Shown one piece after another: positions 14,691 through 20,458 of a DNA stretch of 20,458 nucleotides. Source of the DNA: a bacterium. Lineage in GTDB: Bacteria; Krumholzibacteriota; Krumholzibacteria; LZORAL124-64-63. The notes below the pieces were generated by a model. The model worked only from the letters and a program-made list of their open reading frames with translations. It was not told where the DNA came from and did not search any database. The stretch spans positions 1-20,458 of the forward strand of contig QNDV01000005.1 of the NCBI GenBank assembly GCA_003646045.1. The letters are read 5' to 3'. The number at the start of each line of letters is the position of its first letter. The first letter of the stretch is position 1. The position numbers and the translations under genes were made by a program.

Positions 14691-15811
14691 ATGCCGTCCC
14701 GCCACGCATCCTGGTGACCGGAGGCGGTACCGGCGGGCACGTTTATCCGGGGCTGGCAGTAGCCGCCGCCCTGGGCCGGCTGGTTCCGGGGGTGGACGTG
14801 CGCTTTGCCGGAACCCGTCGCGGTCTGGAATCCCGACTGGTACCCGCTGCAGGTTACAGGTTGTATCTGGTTCCCGCCTCGCCGCTGAGGGGGCTGGGTA
14901 CGGCCGCCCGTATCATGTTCCTGGTGAATTTCGTGGGCGGCGTAATGCGTAGTCTTGTTCTCATGACCGGTTGGCGACCGGCGGTCGTGGTGGGCACCGG
15001 CGGTTTTGTGGGCGGCCCCGTCATGCTCGCGGCCAGGATGCTGGGCGTGCCATGCGTGCTGCAGGAGCAGAATGCCATACCCGGGTCCGCGAACCGTCTG
15101 GAGGGGCGTTGGGCGCGACGGGTGTACCTGGGCTTTGGCGCCGCTGCGCGGTGGTTCCGGGCCGGCACCACGGTGGTGACGGGTAACCCGGTGCGCGAGG
15201 CCTTCAACGGTATTCCGGCGCCCGCTGATCCGGTGGCCGGAGAGAACAGGCGCGTGCTGGTCTTCGGCGGCAGCCGGGGTGCACGCACCCTGAACCTGGC
15301 CCTGGTCGAGGCGGCCGGGATCTGGCGGAAACGCGGGGACCTCGAGTTGCGGATCCAGACCGGCCCTGCCGCCCGGGACGAGGTGGCGGCGGCCTGGGAA
15401 GGCGCTGCCGGCCCTCGGGTGGCAGTTGACGGCTATATTGAAGACATGCCGGACGCCCTGTCCTGGGCCGATCTGGTGGTGAGCCGGGCTGGCGCCATGA
15501 CCCTGGCAGAGCTGCAGGCTGCCGGACGTCCCGCGTTGCTGGTGCCGTTTCCCCACGCCACGGACGACCACCAGACCCTCAACGCCGAGGCCTGCCACGA
15601 AGCCGGTGCGGCGCAGGTGTTGGCCGATGGGGATTGCGACGGGGCGACCCTGGCCGCTATGGTTGACGAACTGCTGGCCGACGGGGACCGGTTGCGGGAC
15701 ATGGGACGCGCCGCCGCCGGTCTGGCAAGGCCGGAGGCCGCGGGTATCATCGCGGCGGATCTCTTGAACCTCATCGGACATCCGGCGGGCCGTCTCGCCC
15801 CGGGAGACTGA
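14687..15811 (+). CDS. murG: Lipid II synthase MurG (UDP-GlcNAc transferase)
   Basis: A 374-residue GT28-family glycosyltransferase that adds GlcNAc to lipid I on the cytoplasmic face of the membrane. Motifs: VTGGGTGGHVYPG (from residue 10), FAGTRRGLESRLVP, VGTGGFVGGPVMLAA, LQEQNAIPGSANR, VTGNPVREAF, VFGGSRGARTLN, YIEDMPDALSWADLVVSRAGAMTLAEL and PFPHATDDHQTLNAE, covering donor and acceptor domains in order. The start is GTG 14687 in a GTGA overlap with ftsW, with GGAG nearby. The stop is 4 nt before the murC start. Length and motifs are normal for the family. Confidence 0.97.
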   Translation: MNAVPPRILVTGGGTGGHVYPGLAVAAALGRLVPGVDVRFAGTRRGLESRLVPAAGYRLYLVPASPLRGLGTAARIMFLVNFVGGVMRSLVLMTGWRPAVVVGTGGFVGGPVMLAARMLGVPCVLQEQNAIPGSANRLEGRWARRVYLGFGAAARWFRAGTTVVTGNPVREAFNGIPAPADPVAGENRRVLVFGGSRGARTLNLALVEAAGIWRKRGDLELRIQTGPAARDEVAAAWEGAAGPRVAVDGYIEDMPDALSWADLVVSRAGAMTLAELQAAGRPALLVPFPHATDDHQTLNAEACHEAGAAQVLADGDCDGATLAAMVDELLADGDRLRDMGRAAAGLARPEAAGIIAADLLNLIGHPAGRLAPGD

Positions 15812-15815
15812 TACC

Positions 15816-17192
15816 TTGTTCCGCAACACCGGACACATCCACCTGGTCGCCATCGGCGGCGTGGGTATGAGCGGCATCGCCGAGGTCCTGCTCAACCTTG
15901 GCTTTACGGTGAGCGGCAGTGACCTGGCCGTCACCGCCGTCACCAGCCGTCTGGTCCAGCTGGGAGCGACGGTCCATGCGGGGCACGCTCCCCAATACGT
16001 GGAGGGTGCCGACGTCGTGGTGCGGTCGTCCGCCGTGACCGAAGCCAATGCCGAGGTCACCGAGGCCCGGCGGCGTGGAATTCCCGTTATCCGCCGGGCC
16101 GAGATGCTGGCTGAACTGATGCGCCTCAAGCAGGGCATAGCCGTGGCCGGCAGTCACGGCAAGACCTCGACCACCAGTCTGGTGGCCGATGCTCTGGCCG
16201 CGGGGGACCTGGACCCCACGGTGATCGTGGGCGGACGAATCCTGGCCGTGGGCACCGGTGCCAAACTGGGTGCGGGCGAGTATCTGGTGGCCGAGGCCGA
16301 CGAGAGCGATGGCACCTTCCTGCACTTGACGCCCACGGTGGCCGTGGTAACGAATATCGACCTTGAGCACGTGGATTTCTATCCTGACCTGGAAACCCTG
16401 CGCGACGCCTTCATCACCTTCCTGCAACGCGTGCCTTTCTACGGGGCCTGTGTACTGTGCGCCGACGATCCGGAAGTGCGGGCGCTCATACCGCGACTGG
16501 ACCGCAAGGTCGTCACCTACGGTCTGGGTGACGGGGCGGACGTACGGGGCGAGCCGGTACCGGATCCGGAAGCGGGCCTGGCCGCGCGGATCTGGTTCGC
16601 CGGAGAGGAACTGGGTATTCTGCGTCTGCAGCTGCGGGGGCGCCACAACCTCCAGAACGCCCTGGCTGCCGTGGCGGTGGGTTTGGAACTGGGGGTGCCG
16701 TTCGCCGATCTGGCGGGAGGGTTGGCCGCCAGCAGCGGCGTGAGCCGCCGTCTCGAGGAACACGGCGAACACGGCGGCGTCCTGGTCATAGACGACTACG
16801 GTCACCATCCCACCGAGATCCGGGCGACCCTGGAAGTGGCTCGGACCTGGGAGCGGCCGTTGGTGGTACTGTTTCAGCCCCACCGCTATTCGCGCACAGC
16901 CCATTTCTGCGCCGAATTCGCCGACGCCCTGGCCGCTGCCGACGTGGTTGGTCTCCTGCCGGTCTACGCCGCCGGCGAAAGCCAGGCCGACGGTGCGGAC
17001 AGTGAGGCCATCGCCGCGGAATTGGCAACCAAGGCCGGCACGGTGGTGGATCTGCTGCCGGACTTCAAGGCATTGCCGCGTTGGCTGGACCGCAGGACTG
17101 CTCCCGGCAGCCTGTTGATGACCATGGGCGCGGGTGATATCGGGCGTGAAGTGGCGGCTGTCTGCCGGCACCTGGACAACACTCAACCGTGA
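15816..17192 (+). CDS. murC: UDP-MurNAc:L-alanine ligase MurC
   Basis: A 458-residue Mur ligase that begins the stem peptide by adding L-Ala to UDP-MurNAc. Motifs: IHLVAIGGVGMSGIAEVLL, VSGSDLA, ATP loop GSHGKTSTT (from Gly112), AEADESDGTFLHLTP, TNIDLEHVDFY, GRHNLQNALAAVAVG, IDDYGHHPTEIRATL, FQPHRYSRT and MGAGDIG. The start is a TTG at 15816, supported by GGGAG about 9 nt upstream and by the IHLVAIGG opening; no ATG or GTG fits better. A rare start codon may lower its yield. It ends in a GTGA overlap with ftsQ. The murB and ddl genes that often lie between murC and ftsQ are absent. Confidence 0.97.
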   Translation: MFRNTGHIHLVAIGGVGMSGIAEVLLNLGFTVSGSDLAVTAVTSRLVQLGATVHAGHAPQYVEGADVVVRSSAVTEANAEVTEARRRGIPVIRRAEMLAELMRLKQGIAVAGSHGKTSTTSLVADALAAGDLDPTVIVGGRILAVGTGAKLGAGEYLVAEADESDGTFLHLTPTVAVVTNIDLEHVDFYPDLETLRDAFITFLQRVPFYGACVLCADDPEVRALIPRLDRKVVTYGLGDGADVRGEPVPDPEAGLAARIWFAGEELGILRLQLRGRHNLQNALAAVAVGLELGVPFADLAGGLAASSGVSRRLEEHGEHGGVLVIDDYGHHPTEIRATLEVARTWERPLVVLFQPHRYSRTAHFCAEFADALAAADVVGLLPVYAAGESQADGADSEAIAAELATKAGTVVDLLPDFKALPRWLDRRTAPGSLLMTMGAGDIGREVAAVCRHLDNTQP

Positions 17193-17980
17193 ACAGGGAG
17201 GCGGGATCGGACCGCACGGGGTTTGCGGTGCGCCGGCACCCTGCGGGTTCGTCCGCGGGTCGCTGGTGGCGTATCCTGGCCGTTCTGGCCGTGGTCGCAA
17301 CGGCGGTGGTCGCGGGTTGGTGGTTGTTGACGGGAGACCTGTTTGCCGTGGCGCAGGTGGAAACCGGCGGGTACCGCTTTACGGAGCGCAGTCGGCTGGA
17401 GTCCTGTCTGGAAAGTCTGCTGGGGCGCAACATCTGGACCCTCAAGGGCAGTGATGTGACGGTGGCCATGGCCGACCTGCCCTGGGTCCGGGAAGTGGAT
17501 ATGCAACGCCATCTGCCAAACCACCTCTACCTGGACCTGCGCGAGTGGCGACCACTGGTGACGGTCGACGGAGTCGGTGACGGTACCAGGCCGCGGGTAC
17601 TGGTGGGCGACGGCCGGGTCCTGGCTTTTCCCGAGTCCCTGGTAGCGCCGGCTTTGCCGGTGCTGGTGGGAGTAGCTGTTGCGCCTGACAGCACCGGGGT
17701 GTCCTGTCTGCCTCCGCACGAACGGGACCAGGTCCTGGCCTTGCTGGCGGCGGTGGAGTCCACGGGCCTCGAGGCACACGTGCCCGTGGATTTTGTGGTT
17801 GCCCGTGAGCAGGGATACGCTATCGTCCTGGCTGGAGACGCAGGCACGCTGCTCGTCGGCCGGGAACACTTCGCCCGGCGGCTTGAGCGCTACATGATGG
17901 CGCGCGACCACCTGGACCAGGGTCTGGAAGTGGACCTGAGATTCCGGGATCGGGTCACTGTTCGCCGCCGAGGGTCCTGA
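17189..17980 (+). CDS. ftsQ: Cell division protein FtsQ
   Basis: A 263-residue bitopic protein: an Arg-rich cytoplasmic tail, a membrane helix at about 28-47 (WRILAVLAVVATAVVAGWWL), a POTRA domain at about 51-122 (FAVAQVETGGYRFTERSRL, then LPWVREVDMQRHLPNHLYLDL), and an FtsQ/DivIB beta domain (RPRVLVGDGRVLAF, and near the end QGLEVDLRFRDRVTVRR). FtsQ joins FtsL and FtsB in the divisome. Identification rests on architecture, these motifs and position before ftsA. It starts with GTG 17189, overlapping the murC stop; no clear Shine-Dalgarno, so coupling is likely. The hairpin array before ftsA begins at the base after its stop. Confidence 0.92.
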   Translation: MNREAGSDRTGFAVRRHPAGSSAGRWWRILAVLAVVATAVVAGWWLLTGDLFAVAQVETGGYRFTERSRLESCLESLLGRNIWTLKGSDVTVAMADLPWVREVDMQRHLPNHLYLDLREWRPLVTVDGVGDGTRPRVLVGDGRVLAFPESLVAPALPVLVGVAVAPDSTGVSCLPPHERDQVLALLAAVESTGLEAHVPVDFVVAREQGYAIVLAGDAGTLLVGREHFARRLERYMMARDHLDQGLEVDLRFRDRVTVRRRGS

Positions 17981-18046
17981 CGGCCGAAGGATCGGCCGGG
18001 ACCAGGAAATGGCCGCACTCGCGGCGCCCGACTGGAAGGAGCCGGT
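17981..18046 (+). promoter_or_regulatory. ftsQ-ftsA gap: hairpin with AGGA loop and ftsA ribosome-binding site in a hairpin loop
   Basis: CGGCCGA-AGGA-TCGGCCG (17981-17998) is a perfect 7-bp hairpin starting right after the ftsQ stop. Its core GCCGAAGGATCGGC is identical to the one in the mraZ leader. GCCGC-ACTC-GCGGC (18012-18025) follows. Then ACTGG-AAGGAG-CCGGT (18031-18046), with one U-G pair, holds the ftsA Shine-Dalgarno sequence as a hexaloop directly before ATG 18047. No T-run and no convincing promoter are seen. The arrangement suggests control of ftsA translation, but this is inferred. Confidence 0.6.
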
Positions 18047-19288
18047 ATGAGCCAGGGCAGTCTGATCGTCGCGTGTGATTTCGGCACTACGGCGTTTCGC
18101 GCACTTGTCACCGAGATCGGCGCGGACGGTTCACTCGAAATACTCGGCTGCAGCCAGGAACCCACCGAGGGTTTCCAGGACGGTGATTTCGTGAATCTGG
18201 CCGCCGGCACCCGCTGCATCGCGCGTACCATGCGGGCCCTCGAAGCCGACTGCGACATCTATGTCACCGGCTTTACCTACAGTGCCGCGGGTAGCCACCT
18301 CCGGAGTGTCCGTTCCACCGCCCAACTGCCCATCGGTCCCGGACCACGCCCCATCCGTGCCGGCGATGTGGAGGATGTGCGCGGTCGTGTACGTTCCATG
18401 GCCCTGCCCTTCGACCACCGCATCCTGACGGTCACCCCGGTGGAATTCGCCGTGGACCGGGTACGGGGCATCGTCGATCCGGTGGGTCGTGTGGGCAGCC
18501 AGCTGGAGATGCAGGCCCATCTGGTCACCGGATCGCGCAGTGTACTGCACAACCTGCAGAACGCCATCGAGACCGCCAAGTACCGACCCCAGGGCGAAGA
18601 GGTGGATGTGCTGGCGGCGGGCGAGAGTCTCCTGACCGGGCCCGAGCGGGAGGCCGGTGTGATCCTGGTGGACATGGGGGGGCAATGCACCAACTGGGCG
18701 GTCTATCGCCAGGGCGCAGTGCTTTCCTGCGGTACGGTACCCCTGGGAGGCGACCACCTCACCGGCGACCTGGCCCATGGCCTGCGCATCTCGGTGTCCG
18801 AGGCGGAGCGGGTCAAGCAACTACGGGGGGTAGTGCTGCGCAGCCTGGTCGATGCGGTTTCCATCGACGCACTTTTCGAGGAGGAACGCCCCGCCGAAAC
18901 TCCCGGTCTGGTGGCAGCCATTCTCGAACCGCGTTGTGAAGAGATCCTGTCCTATGTGAAGCGTGATTTCGGTGACCTGCGCGAATTGTCGCGGCTCCAG
19001 GCCGGGGTCGTAATCACGGGGGGCGGCAGTCGCTGCGAAGGTACACGGCAACTGTGCGAAGAGGTATTCGACCTGCCGGTGCAGGCGAGGTATTTGCCCG
19101 CGGGATTGGGCGGATCGGACCGCTTGCCGCCGGGGCAGTGGGCCACCGTTATCGGATTGAGCATGTGCGTGGCACGCGATGCGGTGGATGCCGAGACCGT
19201 GGAGCAGAGTGCCCGCGATGGCAATTTGCTGGGGCGACTGCGGAAGGTATTCCGGCCGCGGGAACGAGCGGCGACCGGCGCCGGTTGA
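18047..19288 (+). CDS. ftsA: Cell division protein FtsA
   Basis: A 413-residue actin-fold protein that anchors FtsZ to the membrane and recruits the divisome. Motifs: phosphate-1 ACDFGTTAFRALVTEI near the N-terminus, a 1C domain (about 80-160) with DVEDVRGRVRSMALPFDHRILTVTPVEFAVD, LEMQAHLVTG, the phosphate-2 region VDMGGQCTNWAVY (from 208), PLGGDHLTGDLAHGLRISVSEAERVK, ILEPRCEEIL, and the adenosine motif GVVITGGGSRCEG. An amphipathic helix NLLGRLRKVFRP (393-404) near the C-terminus fits the membrane-targeting sequence. The phosphate-2 loop departs from the usual DIGGGTTD-type: Gln213, Cys214 and Asn216 replace Gly, Thr and Asp. The fold is otherwise complete. ATG 18047 follows AAGGAG by 5 nt. 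Confidence 0.96.
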   Translation: MSQGSLIVACDFGTTAFRALVTEIGADGSLEILGCSQEPTEGFQDGDFVNLAAGTRCIARTMRALEADCDIYVTGFTYSAAGSHLRSVRSTAQLPIGPGPRPIRAGDVEDVRGRVRSMALPFDHRILTVTPVEFAVDRVRGIVDPVGRVGSQLEMQAHLVTGSRSVLHNLQNAIETAKYRPQGEEVDVLAAGESLLTGPEREAGVILVDMGGQCTNWAVYRQGAVLSCGTVPLGGDHLTGDLAHGLRISVSEAERVKQLRGVVLRSLVDAVSIDALFEEERPAETPGLVAAILEPRCEEILSYVKRDFGDLRELSRLQAGVVITGGGSRCEGTRQLCEEVFDLPVQARYLPAGLGGSDRLPPGQWATVIGLSMCVARDAVDAETVEQSARDGNLLGRLRKVFRPRERAATGAG

Positions 19289-19317
19289 GATTCCTGCCCG
19301 GCAGTGCGTATTTTGGC

Positions 19318-19346
19318 TTGGCGACCGGCCCCGGATGTGCTACTAA
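19318..19346 (+). promoter_or_regulatory. Possible extended -10 promoter for ftsZ
   Basis: TTGGCG (19318-19323), a 17-bp spacer and TACTAA (19341-19346) form a moderate sigma70-like promoter, helped by TGC directly before the -10 box (extended -10). It lies in the 111-nt gap between ftsA and ftsZ and would give a leader of about 45 nt. Dedicated ftsZ promoters are common in other bacteria. The match is imperfect, so confidence is modest. Confidence 0.45.
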
Positions 19347-19371
19347 CGGATGTGAAACCCCATAGCGAGAT

Positions 19372-19397
19372 CACCCAACTCAAGGAGGAGGCGGGTG
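19372..19397 (+). promoter_or_regulatory. Hairpin presenting the ftsZ Shine-Dalgarno as hexaloop AAGGAG
   Basis: CACCC (19372-19376) pairs with GGGTG (19393-19397), and CTC (19379-19381) with GAG (19388-19390), leaving AA opposite GC as an internal loop. The apex is AAGGAG (19382-19387), the ribosome-binding site of ftsZ, whose ATG is at 19400. The same hexaloop caps the ribosome-binding-site hairpins of the STAS gene and ftsA. Confidence 0.5.
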
Positions 19398-19399
19398 CC

Positions 19400-20458
19400 A
19401 TGATGTTCGAATTCGCCGAGGAAATCGAGCGCCTGGCCAACATCAAGGTCGCTGGCGTCGGCGGAGCCGGCGGCAATGCTGTCGGCCGCATGATGGAAGC
19501 GGGTCTGACCGGGATCGAATTCCTGGCCGTCAATACGGACCTGCAGGCTCTCAAGGAATCCACTGCCCACAATGCCATGCAGATCGGAGCGCAGCTCACC
19601 AAGGGCCTGGGCTCGGGTGGCAATCCGCTCACCGGTCGCGCGGCCGCGGAAGAGGATCGTGAGCATCTTGCCGCGGCTCTTTCCGGGGCGGATATGGTTT
19701 TTGTCACGGCCGGCATGGGCGGTGGCACCGGCACCGGCGCCTCACCCGTGGTGGCCGACGTGGCCCGCGAACTGGGGGCGCTGACGGTAGGAATCGTCAC
19801 CCGACCCTTCGTGTTCGAGGGGGCTGTCCGCATGAACCAGGCCGAAGCGGGCATCGATGAGCTGCGCGCCTCCGTCGACACCCTCATCATCATTCCCAAC
19901 CAGAAACTGCTGGAAGTGGTGCCTCCGCACACGAGCATGCACGAGGCTTTCCGGATCGCGGACAACGTGCTTTACGAGGCGACCCGGGGCATCTACGAGA
20001 TCATTTCGCGCCACGACCACGTGAATCTGGACTTCGCCGACGTGAGTACCGTCATGCGGGGCATGGGCGAGGCCATGATGGGCACGGGCCGGGCCAGCGG
20101 CGAGAACCGCGCGGTGGAGGCCGCCCGGGCCGCCATCAGTTCACCATTGCTGGACAACGTGGATATCGAAGGTAGCCAGGCGGTGCTCGTCAATATGCTT
20201 GGTGCCGATGTGGGGCTGCAGGATACGGCCCTGGCCATGCAATACATCCAGGAAGCGGCAGGTCCGGCAGCCCATGTCATCTTCGGCTACGGGTTGGATG
20301 ATTCCCTGGGCAACGATCTGCAGGTGACGGTGATCGCCACGGGCTTCGATGCCCCTGCAGAGAATAGCTATGACCCCGCGGCGGCACGGCGGTTGGCGGC
20401 GCGATTGGCGCCACAGTCCGAGCCCACCCTTGATTTCGAGTCCGATCTCGAGTCCGAG
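19400..20458 (+). CDS. ftsZ: Cell division protein FtsZ (3' end beyond window)
   Basis: The first 353 residues of the tubulin-like GTPase that forms the Z ring. Motifs: IKVAGVGGAGGNAVGRM, FLAVNTDLQAL, GLGSGGNPLTGR, the tubulin signature GGGTGTG (107-113) followed by ASPVVA, FVFEGAVRMNQAEAGIDEL, VDTLIIIPNQKLL, the T7 loop NLDFADV (209-215) with its catalytic Asp residues, and LGNDLQVTVIATGFD. The start is ATG 19400 (ATG 19403 equally possible), preceded by AAGGAGGAGG. The reading frame stays open to the last base; the visible part of the C-terminal linker is acidic (DFESDLESE), and the C-terminal FtsA-binding peptide is outside the window. Identification is secure. Confidence 0.98.
   Translation, partial: MMFEFAEEIERLANIKVAGVGGAGGNAVGRMMEAGLTGIEFLAVNTDLQALKESTAHNAMQIGAQLTKGLGSGGNPLTGRAAAEEDREHLAAALSGADMVFVTAGMGGGTGTGASPVVADVARELGALTVGIVTRPFVFEGAVRMNQAEAGIDELRASVDTLIIIPNQKLLEVVPPHTSMHEAFRIADNVLYEATRGIYEIISRHDHVNLDFADVSTVMRGMGEAMMGTGRASGENRAVEAARAAISSPLLDNVDIEGSQAVLVNMLGADVGLQDTALAMQYIQEAAGPAAHVIFGYGLDDSLGNDLQVTVIATGFDAPAENSYDPAAARRLAARLAPQSEPTLDFESDLESE

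Noticed and set aside
18671..18686. Frameshift in ftsA at the run of seven G (18675-18681)
   Set aside because: The frame stays open and in register with FtsA motifs on both sides, so a net indel is unlikely; a substitution error cannot be excluded.
1..20458. tRNA or rRNA genes, CRISPR arrays, insertion sequences, prophage or toxin-antitoxin genes
   Set aside because: None were seen; the gaps are short and accounted for by promoters, hairpins and ribosome-binding sites, and no transposase-like protein or long repeat is present.

Overview
The window is GC-rich (AT-rich only around position 3290-3340) and almost fully coding on the + strand. It holds nearly all of a division and cell wall (dcw) cluster, preceded by the end of a surface-polysaccharide cluster. 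The gene content (MurE with the DNPR motif typical of meso-diaminopimelate enzymes, mraZ, ftsL/ftsI/ftsQ/ftsA/ftsZ, GTG/TTG starts, tight overlaps) suggests a Gram-negative-type, high-GC bacterium. The FtsZ N-terminus and the PASTA-bearing FtsI would fit an FCB-like or other uncultured lineage, but I cannot assign a phylum with confidence.

Layout. Positions 1-3278: the 3' part of a nucleotide-sugar dehydratase/epimerase gene, a FemAB/GNAT-type acyltransferase and a lipid-linked-oligosaccharide flippase, all overlapping. Positions 3279-3518: a dense regulatory region with an AT-rich T-tract segment, a near-consensus sigma70 promoter (TTGACA, 17 bp, TACTAT), a 10-bp-period array of MraZ-type boxes just downstream of it, and a leader RNA that folds on paper into a three-way junction. 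Positions 3519-19288: mraZ, a STAS-domain gene (unusual here), rsmH, ftsL, ftsI (two PASTA domains), murE, murF, mraY, murD, ftsW, murG, murC, ftsQ, ftsA. Positions 19289-19399: a probable extra promoter and leader for ftsZ. Positions 19400-20458: ftsZ, cut by the window end. murB and ddl, often found between murC and ftsQ, are absent from this cluster.

How the genes work together. MurC, D, E and F add the stem peptide to UDP-MurNAc; MraY and MurG build lipid I and lipid II on the membrane; FtsW and FtsI polymerise and crosslink septal peptidoglycan; FtsL and FtsQ form the periplasmic divisome core; FtsA tethers FtsZ to the membrane. Seven gene junctions are ATGA or GTGA overlaps, so most of the operon looks translationally coupled.

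The most unusual signal is in the few non-coding gaps. Nearly every gap longer than about 60 nt carries short hairpins whose apical loop shows A-N-G-G-A, the known recognition core of CsrA/RsmA RNA-binding proteins: two in the mraZ leader, four before the STAS gene and two before ftsA; another encloses the ftsZ ribosome-binding site. Three Shine-Dalgarno sites (STAS, ftsA, ftsZ) are the identical hexaloop AAGGAG. This suggests an undescribed post-transcriptional layer on the dcw cluster, at points where translation is not coupled to an upstream gene. The hairpins are read directly from sequence; the CsrA link is inference.
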